A DNA stretch of 64,000 bases from Christensenella sp. UBA7703 (lineage in GTDB: Bacteria; Bacillota; Clostridia; Christensenellales; CAG-138): the NCBI GenBank assembly GCA_002482505.1, contig DLGD01000030.1, positions 1,059 through 65,058 on the forward strand. Direction: 5' to 3'. Each line of letters begins with the position of its first letter. The stretch's first letter is position 1. The notes under the pieces are model-generated. The model saw only the letters and a list, made by a program, of their open reading frames with translations, ran no database searches and was not told the DNA's origin. Positions 7,945-16,241 of the stretch are shown here, piece after piece. The position numbers and the translations under genes were made by a program.

Positions 7945-9993
7945 TTACGCCTCCTGTCGGTCGTTTAACATTCGATAGAGCGGACTTTCTCCAAGCGTAC
8001 GCGGCGTGCAGCCGGCGTTTGGGAGAATCCTCTCCGTGTCCGGATCGTAGGCAAAAAACGAAAGTTGCGTAAACACGCAAAGTGCCAGCAGTTCCTCGTT
8101 TCGCAATGCCCGAATCAGCGCAAACAGCGGAATGGAGCCTTCACTGAGCGCGCTTTGGAGCCGTCTGTAATGTTTTCGCATGCCTGTGTCATCCAGCTCT
8201 GCCTGAAAGCGTCCACCATGCGAACCATACCATTCGGTAATTTTACCATCCGAACAGTCTCCATTATACAGTCTTTGCTGAAAAAAAGCATTAAAAAAAG
8301 CAACTTTTTCTTCGGAGGCATTTGCGCAGATCCAGAAGAGTTCCACGCTTTCGCTGCCGCGATATTCGTTGATCGTCGGTCGGGCAAGAAGGTCCCAATC
8401 CGCCGCCGTATTCAGCGGCTCCAGCAACTCACTCTTACCAAACGCGACCAAACGCATGACATGATCCGCCTGCACCACGCTTGCACAGAAGTGTTTGTCG
8501 TCCTTGCCAATGGTACGAAGCGAGGCAAACCGGACTCCGTTGATACGAAAAGCAGGTTCCGCGTTCCCCTCGCCATACGGTGCGAGCATTCGAAGCTCCT
8601 TGACGCGCACACTGGTGAGTTCACTCAACAGCACCGCTTCATCATAAGTATACGAAGGGTAAAAATCCTCCGCACGGTAACTTTCTGCGATATGCGCTTC
8701 AAACGCCAGGCGAAACTCTTCATAACGCTCTTTGGATATGGTCACGCCCGCCGCGCGCGCATGTCCGCCAAAGCGGATGAACATCTGCGAAAACACGCTG
8801 AGATTTTCAAAGAGGTCAATTCCCGCTATGCTGCGACCGGAGCCGGTGAGCACCCCGTTTTGATCGGCAAAGAGGATCACAGGCAGATGATATTTTTCAC
8901 ACAAGCGGGAGGCGACGATGCCGATCACCCCGGCGTTCCAGCTATCATGCGCGAGGAGAATCGCTTTCCCGATCTGTCCGCGCGCGGCTATTTGCCGCTC
9001 CGCTTCTTCGAGGATTTCATTCTCCGTGTCGCGTCGTTTTTGGTTGTATTCGTTGAGTGTGGACGCAATCTCGTCCGCGCGAGCGATCTCTTCGCCAAGC
9101 AGCAGATGCACCGCTTCCAGCGCGGTCGCCATGCGCCCCGCCGCGTTGAGTCGCGGGGCAATCATGAACGAAACCGTCATCTCGTCCACGCGCGGCTGGC
9201 TGAACCCCGCCGCGCGAAGCAACGCGGAAAACCCGGTCAGGGATTGGATGTGTTTTAGCCCGCAGGCCGCGATCACGCGGTTTTCCCCCGTCAGCGAAAC
9301 CACATCCGCAATGGTTGCAACCGCGGCGAGCGCGAGTTCTTCCGGCGCGTATTCTCCGTCGTTGAGCGCCTGAATGAGCTTGAGCGCAACGCCAGCGCCG
9401 CATAGATAACGGTTCGGGTAGGTCGCGTCCTTGCGCGAAGCGGCGACGACCGCGACGCACGCAGGGATCGATTTGCCGACGCTGTGGTGGTCGGTAATAA
9501 TCACGTCGATTCCCAGCGCCGCGCAGAGCGAAACCTCGTCAAACGCAGAAACGCCGTTGTCAACGGTTACGATGAGCTTGACCCCGTGCGCATGCAGCGT
9601 GCGCACCGCATCGGGCGACATCCCGTAACCTTCACCGTGACGGTGCGGAATGTAGTATTCCACGCTGGCACCCATCTTCTTCAGGCGCTGCACCAGCATC
9701 GCGGTGGAACAAACGCCGTCCGCGTCATAGTCGCCAAAGACGCAGATGTGCTCCCCTTCATCGATGGCACGGCGGATGCGTTCGGCTGCCGCCCGCATAT
9801 CCGGCAGCAGGAACGGGTCGAGCAGATCGCTTTCCCCGGGGCTGAGAAAGCGCCGCGCTTCCTCAACCGAGGATACGCCGCGCCGAATCAGCGCCCGCGC
9901 AATTATCTGCGAACAGTTGCATGCAGATGCGATTGTTTCAACGAGTGCCGGATCGCAAAGGGTCGGCTCCCGCGCAATCAGCCGGTTGTTCAT
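7945..9993 (-). CDS. recJ: Single-stranded-DNA-specific exonuclease RecJ
   Basis: 682 residues from the chosen start. A 5'-3' exonuclease of recombination and repair in the DHH phosphoesterase superfamily: motif I VFGDYDADG (about 86-93), DNG in motif II, ITDHH in motif III (about 166-170), and GGHARAAG in the DHHA1 domain. A C-terminal extension follows the OB-like region, as in Firmicutes RecJ. The ATG at 9991-9993 is chosen because it overlaps the stop codon of the upstream SCIFF maturase as ATGA. An ATG ten codons further upstream would lie inside that gene. Confidence 0.94.
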   Translation of the reverse strand: MNNRLIAREPTLCDPALVETIASACNCSQIIARALIRRGVSSVEEARRFLSPGESDLLDPFLLPDMRAAAERIRRAIDEGEHICVFGDYDADGVCSTAMLVQRLKKMGASVEYYIPHRHGEGYGMSPDAVRTLHAHGVKLIVTVDNGVSAFDEVSLCAALGIDVIITDHHSVGKSIPACVAVVAASRKDATYPNRYLCGAGVALKLIQALNDGEYAPEELALAAVATIADVVSLTGENRVIAACGLKHIQSLTGFSALLRAAGFSQPRVDEMTVSFMIAPRLNAAGRMATALEAVHLLLGEEIARADEIASTLNEYNQKRRDTENEILEEAERQIAARGQIGKAILLAHDSWNAGVIGIVASRLCEKYHLPVILFADQNGVLTGSGRSIAGIDLFENLSVFSQMFIRFGGHARAAGVTISKERYEEFRLAFEAHIAESYRAEDFYPSYTYDEAVLLSELTSVRVKELRMLAPYGEGNAEPAFRINGVRFASLRTIGKDDKHFCASVVQADHVMRLVAFGKSELLEPLNTAADWDLLARPTINEYRGSESVELFWICANASEEKVAFFNAFFQQRLYNGDCSDGKITEWYGSHGGRFQAELDDTGMRKHYRRLQSALSEGSIPLFALIRALRNEELLALCVFTQLSFFAYDPDTERILPNAGCTPRTLGESPLYRMLNDRQEA

Positions 9994-11315
9994 TGTTCGC
10001 TCAGATAGATGCCGATGGCGCATTCAATGCGCTTCTTCATCAAATGGCAGCTGATCTCATGCGGCGTTTCCAGCGCGCCGCCGTAGAGAACCGCATTTGC
10101 CATGCATCCACCGCTGCAATAGTATTTTGCCCAGCAATTTTTGCAGGTGTCCTTTGTGCAGACGTTGCAGCCCAGGAACGCTTCCTGCAAATCGCTTCTG
10201 AGAGTCGGGCGATCGAGCGTGCCGAGTTTGTAATCCTGCATGCCGACGAACTGATGGCAGGGATAGATATCCCCTTCCGGCGTGATGGCGACATATTCCG
10301 TGCCTGCGCCGCAGCCGTTGATGCGTTTACGCAGGCAAGGACCGCCGTCGGGATCAAACATAAAGTGGAAGAAGTTAAACCACGTGCCGGAGTTTTTCCG
10401 TGCTTCAATATAGTACTTCGCCAGCGCATCATATTCCGCGTCAATTCGCGCCAGATGCTCCGGCAGCAGGCTATACGGGCTATCATCCGGAAGTACGGCG
10501 GGTTCAATCGAAATCTGGTCAAATCCAAATCCGGTCAGTGCCTTCACATCCTCCAGAAAATCAAGATTTTCGCGCGTGAATGTGCCGCGGATGTAGTATT
10601 CTTTCTCGCCGCGACCCGCAACAAGCTTCTTTGCGTTGTCGAGGATGATGTCAAACGAGCCCTTGCCGTTAACCGTCGGGCGGAGCGCATCGTGAATCTC
10701 CTTGCGCCCGTCAAGGCTGATGACCACGTTGTGCATCTCGCGGTTGATGAAGTCGATCTTCTCGTCGTCCAGCGCCACGCAATTGGTAGTGATCGTAAAA
10801 TGGATAATCTTGTTGTATTGCTTCTCCAATTCGCGGCCGTATGCAACAAGCTGCTTGCAAACGTCCCAGTTCATCAGGGGTTCGCCGCCAAAGAGGTCAA
10901 CCTCAAGGTGCTGCCGGGTTCCACTGCGCTCCATCAGGAGATCAAGCGCGCGCTTGCCGGTTTCGAAGGACATCAGCATACGTTCGCCGTGAAAATCTCC
11001 TGTCGCGGCGAAGCAATAGCGACAACGCAAGTTGCAATCGTGCGCCACATGCAGGCACATGGACTTGATTGCACTGCCGCCGAGAATCTCCGGTGCGGTG
11101 GGCGTTTCGGTTTCAAACGCGCCGCCTGATTTGAGTTCTTCTAAGTCGGAAAGTACTTCCGCAACGGTTGCTTTGTCTATGCCGACGGCATATGGGTCTT
11201 GCCCGTTTTCCATCGCGGAAACCACGGCAAACGCCGCGTCGTCAACGGTGTGAATCGCGCCGCTTTCAACATCGAGCAGCACGTTATGATTTTGAAATCG
11301 GAACGAATGGATCAA
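9990..11315 (-). CDS. scfB: SCIFF peptide maturase, radical SAM/SPASM protein (TTG start)
   Basis: 441 residues. Radical SAM enzyme that installs thioether cross-links (cysteine sulfur to a neighbouring residue) in the SCIFF peptide encoded just upstream. The radical SAM motif CNLRCRYC gives cysteines at about 94, 98 and 101. The C-terminal SPASM domain has many cysteines (CLRKRINGCGAG, DIYPCHQF, CNVCTKDTCKNCWAKYYCSGGC) for two auxiliary clusters. The TTG at 11315 is chosen because AAGGAG lies seven bases upstream and family members begin with IHSF at this point. The gene is separated from the peptide gene by an intrinsic terminator and overlaps recJ by four bases, so read-through also feeds recJ, apt and possibly more. 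Confidence 0.95.
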   Translation of the reverse strand: MIHSFRFQNHNVLLDVESGAIHTVDDAAFAVVSAMENGQDPYAVGIDKATVAEVLSDLEELKSGGAFETETPTAPEILGGSAIKSMCLHVAHDCNLRCRYCFAATGDFHGERMLMSFETGKRALDLLMERSGTRQHLEVDLFGGEPLMNWDVCKQLVAYGRELEKQYNKIIHFTITTNCVALDDEKIDFINREMHNVVISLDGRKEIHDALRPTVNGKGSFDIILDNAKKLVAGRGEKEYYIRGTFTRENLDFLEDVKALTGFGFDQISIEPAVLPDDSPYSLLPEHLARIDAEYDALAKYYIEARKNSGTWFNFFHFMFDPDGGPCLRKRINGCGAGTEYVAITPEGDIYPCHQFVGMQDYKLGTLDRPTLRSDLQEAFLGCNVCTKDTCKNCWAKYYCSGGCMANAVLYGGALETPHEISCHLMKKRIECAIGIYLSEQ

Positions 11316-11359
11316 GTGAGTTCTCCTTGTGGTACATCGACTTATTTTTAGAGACAAAA

Positions 11360-11379
11360 AAAGGCCGGAAGTGGCCTTT
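11360..11379 (-). terminator. Intrinsic terminator between SCIFF peptide and maturase
   Basis: AAAGGCC, loop ACTTCC, GGCCTTT, continuing into a seven-T run on the minus strand. It lies 35 bases after the peptide stop and about 45 bases before the maturase start. It should make peptide transcripts much more abundant than maturase transcripts. Confidence 0.88.
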
Positions 11380-11413
11380 CTTTGCGGATCGGCTGATCAA
11401 AGATAGCCTACGA

Positions 11414-11557
11414 TTACTTTTCTTCCTTCGCGCACTTCTGGTTGGCAACTGTGCAGGAGGTTTTGCATGCCGACTGGCAGCTCGCCTGGCACTCGCCGCA
11501 CGCGGTGTTTTTGCCCGCCTTGATGCAGGGCTTCTGAATAGTCTGAATATGCTTCAT
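11414..11557 (-). CDS. scfA: SCIFF ranthipeptide precursor (six Cys in forty-five, here seven)
   Basis: 47-residue precursor beginning MKHIQTIQKP. The family core is present, with cysteines at 20, 23, 27, 31, 35 and 41 in the pattern ACGECQASCQSACKTSC followed by TVANQKC. An additional cysteine at position 11 is not part of the usual six. The ATG at 11557 is chosen over one 15 codons upstream because of a GGAGG site at good spacing and the conserved MKHI start. Family knowledge: the maturase cross-links core cysteines; the peptide is almost universal in Clostridia and its role is still debated (quorum sensing or cell physiology has been suggested). Confidence 0.96.
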   Translation of the reverse strand: MKHIQTIQKPCIKAGKNTACGECQASCQSACKTSCTVANQKCAKEEK

Positions 11558-11593
11558 GGCTGAATTCCTCCGAAACAATATCTCTCTTTGGGG

Positions 11594-11622
11594 ATTATAC
11601 ACGAATTTCGCTTACAGCGCAA
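11594..11622 (-). promoter_or_regulatory. Promoter of the SCIFF locus
   Basis: TTGCGC at 11617-11622 and a consensus TATAAT at 11594-11599, spacer 17. The -35 hexamer lies about five bases beyond the ackA stop codon, inside the ackA reading frame. Start near 11587, about 30 bases before the peptide ATG. Confidence 0.8.
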
Positions 11623-12823
11623 GCGCGGCGGTATCGCGCGCAATGGTCATCTCTTCGTCGGTCGGGATCACGTAGACATGCACCTTGCTCGCGGGCTTTG
11701 TGATTTCCAGATCGATCCCTCTCGGGCAGGACAGGTTGAAGTCCCAGTCCATGTCGATGCCGAGGTATTCAAGCCCCTGAAGAATCATCTCGCGGATATG
11801 CCCGTCATTTTCGCCAACGCCCGCTGTCATGACGATTGCGTCCACACCGCCGAGTGTCGCAGCATAGGAACCGATGAACTGGCGCACTTTATAGCAGAAC
11901 ATCTTGCGGGCAAGCGCCGCACGCTCGTTGCCCTGCTTGGCAGCGGCGGCAAGATCACGAAAATCGCTGCTTACGCCGGAGATGCCGAGCATGCCGCTCT
12001 TCTTATTCATATAGGTGTCGATCTCCTGCGCGCTCATGCCGGTTCTGCCCATAAGGTACGGAATGATCGCGGGATCGATGCTGCCGCAGCGGGTGCCCAT
12101 CGGCACGCCTTCAAGCGGCGTGAGCCCCATCGACGTATCCACGCACTTTCCGCCTTTGACGGCGGAGAGGCTCGAACCGTTGCCAAGGTGGCAGGTGATC
12201 ACACGCGTGTCCTCTTTTTTCATGCCGAGGGCGACAAGTTTTTTGACCGCCTGCGAGGAGACATAACGGTGTGATGTGCCATGGAAGCCATAACGGCGCA
12301 CCTTGTGATCGGTATATGCCTCATAGGGCAGCGCATACATATACGCTTCCGCCGGCATCGTCTGACCCCATGCGGTGTCGAACACGGCTACCATCGGAAC
12401 GCCCGGCATCGCTGCCATGCAGCCGCGAATACCCATCAGGTTTGCGGGGTTGTGGAGCGGGCCAAGCGGAATGCATTCTTCGATGGCTTCGAGAACCTGA
12501 TCGTCGATCAGAACCGGCGCGGAGTATTTCTCACCACCGTGCAGCACGCGGTGTCCCACCGCGCGGATGCTGCTCATGTCCTTGATGACGCCAATTTTCG
12601 GGTCTGCCAAAACATTCAGAACGAGCTTGATCGCGTCCTCGTGCGTCTTCATCGGGCTTTCCTGTTCAAACGTTTCGCCGTTTGTGGGCTTGTAGCAAAG
12701 AACGGATTTTGCAATGCCGATGCGTTCGCAGATGCCCTTTGCGATAATTTGTTCCTGATCGATGTCAATCAGCTGATATTTCAACGAAGAGCTTCCTGCG
12801 TTGATGACGAGAATGTTGGTCAT
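11612..12823 (-). CDS. ackA: Acetate kinase
   Basis: 403 residues, full length. Converts acetyl phosphate and ADP to acetate and ATP, the last step of acetate fermentation. Signatures: N-terminal NILVINAGSSSLKYQL, VGHRVLHGGEKY, the VFDTAWGQTMP substrate region, RRYGFHGTSHRYV and HLGNGSSLSAV. The ATG has AAGGAG upstream. It follows pta by 15 bases, so the two enzymes are made together. Confidence 0.97.
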   Translation of the reverse strand: MTNILVINAGSSSLKYQLIDIDQEQIIAKGICERIGIAKSVLCYKPTNGETFEQESPMKTHEDAIKLVLNVLADPKIGVIKDMSSIRAVGHRVLHGGEKYSAPVLIDDQVLEAIEECIPLGPLHNPANLMGIRGCMAAMPGVPMVAVFDTAWGQTMPAEAYMYALPYEAYTDHKVRRYGFHGTSHRYVSSQAVKKLVALGMKKEDTRVITCHLGNGSSLSAVKGGKCVDTSMGLTPLEGVPMGTRCGSIDPAIIPYLMGRTGMSAQEIDTYMNKKSGMLGISGVSSDFRDLAAAAKQGNERAALARKMFCYKVRQFIGSYAATLGGVDAIVMTAGVGENDGHIREMILQGLEYLGIDMDWDFNLSCPRGIDLEITKPASKVHVYVIPTDEEMTIARDTAALAL

Positions 12824-12838
12824 GTTGGTCGGTTCTCC

Positions 12839-13837
12839 TTATAAATTCTGCGCCTGAACGGCGGTAATCGCAACGACGGAAACGATATCCTCCACGCTGC
12901 AACCGCGCGAAAGGTCATTGATCGGATAGCGGAATCCCTGGCAGATCGGGCCGATTGCTTCCGCGCCGGCGAGGCGCTGGACGAGCTTATAGCCGATGTT
13001 GCCCGCCTGCAGATCGGGAAAAATCAGAACGTTTGCCTTTCCCGCAACAGGGCTGCCGGGGCTCTTGAGCTGGCCAACCTTGGGCACGAGCGCGGCATCT
13101 GCCTGCAACTCGCCGTCCACGTTGAGTTCCGGTGCAAGCGCATGCACAAGGTGCGTGGCTTCAACGACTTTATCGACCAGCTCGTGCTTTGCGCTGCCCT
13201 TGGTAGAGAAGGAAAGCATCGCAACCCGGGGCTGCATGCCGCAGAGGCACTGCGCCGTCTGCGCGGACGAGATCGCGATTGCCGCGAGCTGATCCGCCGT
13301 CGGGTTCGGGTTCACCGCGCAGTCGCCAAAGACCATCATGCCATCGTCGCCATACGCTTTGTTCGGCAGTTCCATGATAAAGCAGCTGGACACAACCGAG
13401 ATGCCTTTTGCCATCTTGATGATCTGAAGGCCCGGCCGCAGTGTATCGCCCGTGGTGCTGATTGCCCCCGCGACCATGCCGTCCGCGCGTCCCTTTTTAA
13501 TCATCATCGCGGCGAAGAACTTTGTGTCCTTCATCATCTTCTCTGCGCCTTCTTGGGTCATGCCCTTTTCTTTGCGCATTTCGTAATATTCCGCAACATA
13601 GGCCGGAAAGTCCGCATCTTTCTCCGGATCGACAAGAGAAACGCCGTCGAGCGAAACGTTGAATTTCTCGGCTGTTGCCAGAATTTCATCCGTGTTCCCG
13701 AGCAGCGTTACTTCGGCGATTCCTTCTGCTTTGATCAGTGCAACCGCTTGTACGGTGCGTTCTTCCGAGCCTTCCGGCAGGAGAATGTGCTTCTTGTGCA
13801 TCTTGGCTTTTACCTTGATCGTATCCATCAAAGCCAT
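12839..13837 (-). CDS. pta: Phosphate acetyltransferase
   Basis: 332 residues from the chosen start. Converts acetyl-CoA and phosphate to acetyl phosphate for acetate kinase. Short PTA type without the N-terminal regulatory domains: HILLPEGSEERTVQA at the start, DGMVAGAISTTGDTLRPGLQ in the middle and a C-terminal ANVLIFPDLQAGNIGYK block. The ATG at 13837 (MALMDTIKVKAKM) fits the family, although its GGAGG site is rather far away (about 13 bases). The frame stays open about 32 codons further upstream without family similarity. It is divergent from tmcAL. Confidence 0.93.
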   Translation of the reverse strand: MALMDTIKVKAKMHKKHILLPEGSEERTVQAVALIKAEGIAEVTLLGNTDEILATAEKFNVSLDGVSLVDPEKDADFPAYVAEYYEMRKEKGMTQEGAEKMMKDTKFFAAMMIKKGRADGMVAGAISTTGDTLRPGLQIIKMAKGISVVSSCFIMELPNKAYGDDGMMVFGDCAVNPNPTADQLAAIAISSAQTAQCLCGMQPRVAMLSFSTKGSAKHELVDKVVEATHLVHALAPELNVDGELQADAALVPKVGQLKSPGSPVAGKANVLIFPDLQAGNIGYKLVQRLAGAEAIGPICQGFRYPINDLSRGCSVEDIVSVVAITAVQAQNL

Positions 13838-13940
13838 CTTCGTATCTGCGCCTCCATAATTGATTCGTTCATGCAGATTGAAATCGAACATTTTTTGTTC
13901 GTTTCTACCATTTTTCTTACATTTTGTTCTCAACCGCTAG

Positions 13941-13973
13941 AGTATACCACAATCATATCCAAAATGGTATACT
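13941..13973. promoter_or_regulatory. Symmetrical divergent promoter element between pta and tmcAL
   Basis: AGTATACC (13941-13948) and GGTATACT (13966-13973) form a perfect 8-base inverted repeat with a 17-base centre. Each arm, read outward, is an extended -10 element (TGG-TATACT), one for pta on the minus strand and one for tmcAL on the plus strand. Neither has a good -35 hexamer. The plus start would fall near 13980, about 36 bases before the tmcAL ATG. A protein binding the palindrome would block both promoters together. Confidence 0.6.
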
Positions 13974-14015
13974 TGTCATACGAAAATATTGAGCATTTCA
14001 GCGGAGAAAATAAAC

Positions 14016-15218
14016 ATGCGCGTCGTGGGAATCATCGCGGAATACAATCCGCTGCATAACGGACATATCTATCATCTGGAGCGGGCAAAAGCGCTTTCCA
14101 GTGCTGATTTTTGCGTGGTTGTGCTCTCCGGCAACTTCGTACAGCGCGGTGAAGCTGCCTGTACGGACAAGTTTTCCCGCGCAACGTGGGCACTGCGGGC
14201 AGGAGCAGACCTTGTGCTGGAACTGCCGAGCGTCTATGCCGTTGCCCCAGCGGAACGTTTCGCCGCAGGCGGCGTGCGCACCCTTAACGCAACCGGCGTG
14301 GTCACCGATCTCGCCTTTGGCTGCGAGGCGCCGGATCTCCGAACACTCTATCAAATCTCCGATATCATCGCAACCGAACCGCCCGCCTTGCAGGAGGCGA
14401 TCAAAAAACATCTCTCGCTGGGGAAAAGCTATCCCCGCGCACGGTTTGATGCACTCTCCGAATACGGTGTGCCAAAGAACATGCTCGCCGCCATTGCTCA
14501 GCCGAATAATATCCTCGCGGTGGAATACCTTGGCGCAATTCGAAAGTATGCAGCAGGCATCGAGCCGCTCCCCATCGAGCGCATCGGAACCGGCTATCAC
14601 AGTGAGGATATCGTCGGCGAATTTGCCAGCGCAACAGCGATTCGAAAGGCGATTGTCGAAGGACGAAACGAAATTCTTTCGACCATGCCGAACTTTGTCG
14701 GAGGCCCTCTGCTCTACGACGATCAGTTCATTATCCCGCAGGAAGCGCTCAGCGACGTGATGCTCTACTCCATCCGCAGGATGAATACCGCAGACCTCGC
14801 CGCGCTGCCGGATATTGCGGAAGGCTTTGAAAACGTGTTGTATCGCGCCGTACGCGAAGCGCGCTCGCTCTCCGAATTTTACGAAAAGATCAAGACTAAA
14901 CGCTATACCCTCGCCCGCTGCAAGCGAATCGTCGCTAGCGCACTTCTGGGCATTACGACGGATCAGGTGCGAAAGCTCGTGCAGAGCCGTGAGGGCAGTT
15001 ACCTCAAAGTGCTGGGATTTCGCAGACAAGCGCGCGTGCTCATCAGCGAGATTGCAAAGCGCAAAACAGCGCCGTTATTTTTGCGCAACAGCGATCTGGA
15101 AGGCTGTCCTGCGTTCATCCGGCAAAACGTGGAAACCGATCTTTTGAGCACCGATATTTTGAGCTATGTCACCACGCAGGAGATCAAACGCGACCTCAGT
15201 GGGGCAGTCATACTCTAG
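14016..15218 (+). CDS. tmcAL: tRNA(Met) cytidine acetate ligase TmcAL
   Basis: 400 residues. Uses acetate and ATP to make N4-acetylcytidine at the wobble position of elongator tRNA-Met. The nucleotidyltransferase signature is at the N-terminus: GIIAEYNPLHNGH with HNGH at 14-17; GNFVQRGEAA and FGCEAPD follow. The ATG at 14016 is preferred over one nine codons upstream because GGAG sits eight bases before it and the family begins at MRVVGIIAEYNP. Its neighbours make acetyl phosphate and acetate; the link to its acetate substrate may be coincidental. Confidence 0.93.
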   Translation: MRVVGIIAEYNPLHNGHIYHLERAKALSSADFCVVVLSGNFVQRGEAACTDKFSRATWALRAGADLVLELPSVYAVAPAERFAAGGVRTLNATGVVTDLAFGCEAPDLRTLYQISDIIATEPPALQEAIKKHLSLGKSYPRARFDALSEYGVPKNMLAAIAQPNNILAVEYLGAIRKYAAGIEPLPIERIGTGYHSEDIVGEFASATAIRKAIVEGRNEILSTMPNFVGGPLLYDDQFIIPQEALSDVMLYSIRRMNTADLAALPDIAEGFENVLYRAVREARSLSEFYEKIKTKRYTLARCKRIVASALLGITTDQVRKLVQSREGSYLKVLGFRRQARVLISEIAKRKTAPLFLRNSDLEGCPAFIRQNVETDLLSTDILSYVTTQEIKRDLSGAVIL

Positions 15219-15266
15219 TTTGATCCGTCAAGAGAAAGGGTTCCTACAATATGTTACAAATTAACA

Positions 15267-15297
15267 CAGGCGCGTCGGTTTGTACCGTTCGCGCCTG
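15267..15297 (+). terminator. Terminator after tmcAL
   Basis: CAGGCGCG and CGCGCCTG pair around an inner CGGT/ACCG stem, followed by a modest T-rich tract (CTTTGTATT). It lies between convergent tmcAL and the lipase gene and could act on both, though the T tract is weak. Confidence 0.7.
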
Positions 15298-15360
15298 CTT
15301 TGTATTCAGTTTATAACATGTTTCATACATATTAACCAACTAAAACGATGGCAATGGTTT

Positions 15361-16140
15361 CTATTCTTCCAGTAGTTTTCGAATCGCGGGCAGCGCTTCG
15401 AGTACCGAACGCCTGCCTTCCTCGATGGTAGCGCCGGCCTGGTCGGTCTGGAATCTACCGTTGACGAACAGCACCTCCGGTACGAGCATGATATCCGCCT
15501 CTTCCCTGCGGTATTTTGTGAGTTCCCATTGCATCAGCGAGATCGTGTGGTTCAGCATCGAATATGCGCCATAGTCGGAAACGTCCTTCATGTCCCCGTG
15601 ATAGCCGACATCAACGCCGATTATCACATCCATCCCGTGATCGCGCAGAGTTTTGCAGGGCACGCGCTCCAGCACGCCGCCGTCGATATACGTTTTCCCG
15701 TTGAGTTTCACCGGTTCAAAGAATCCGGGCATGGACATGCTTGCGCGGATGCTCTCGTGCAGCGGGCCTTCTTCCAGAACGTCGAGCTTGCCCGCCTCCG
15801 CATCCACCACCACGCAGCAAAACGGTATCTTCGTCTCGGCAAACGTCTTGTTGTGCGTAAATACGCGCACGAGTTCCTGCAGGCGTTCGCCCTTGAGCAG
15901 GCCGCCTGTCAACGGGAGTTTCACATCCAGATAGTCATAGAGTTTGATCGACGTGATGAATCGTTGCAGCATGTCCAGATCGGTTCCAACGCTGTAGATG
16001 CCACCGATGATTGCGCCCATGCTGCTGCCGGAGATCATATCGATGGGTATGCCCGCTTCTTCCAGCGCCTGTAATACTCCTATATGCGCAAATCCTTTTG
16101 CGCTGCCCGCGCCAAGCGCGAGCCCGACTTTTTTCCTCAT
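15361..16140 (-). CDS. Patatin-like phospholipase family protein
   Basis: 259-residue serine acyl hydrolase of the RssA/patatin type. Oxyanion loop GAGSAKG at 10-16, nucleophile elbow GSSMG at 38-42 (Ser40), catalytic Asp153 in DGG. There is no signal peptide, so it is probably cytoplasmic or peripheral at the membrane. Physiological lipid substrates for this bacterial family are largely unknown. It is monocistronic by appearance, with a hairpin separating it from the upstream coiled-coil gene. Confidence 0.9.
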   Translation of the reverse strand: MRKKVGLALGAGSAKGFAHIGVLQALEEAGIPIDMISGSSMGAIIGGIYSVGTDLDMLQRFITSIKLYDYLDVKLPLTGGLLKGERLQELVRVFTHNKTFAETKIPFCCVVVDAEAGKLDVLEEGPLHESIRASMSMPGFFEPVKLNGKTYIDGGVLERVPCKTLRDHGMDVIIGVDVGYHGDMKDVSDYGAYSMLNHTISLMQWELTKYRREEADIMLVPEVLFVNGRFQTDQAGATIEEGRRSVLEALPAIRKLLEE

Positions 16141-16201
16141 ACGTTTTGTTCCTGATCCCGATCCTGGTTATTGTCTGTTCCGCGATTGCACTTTTGCGAA
16201 A

Positions 16202-16230
16202 ACGAGCCGGAAGAAAAATCCCCGGCTCGT
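16202..16230 (-). terminator. Terminator after the coiled-coil gene
   Basis: ACGAGCCGG and CCGGCTCGT form a nine-pair stem with an 11-base loop, followed by TTTTCG on the minus strand, 12 bases after the stop codon of the coaD-linked coiled-coil gene. Confidence 0.75.
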
Positions 16231-16241
16231 CATGTTGCTGC

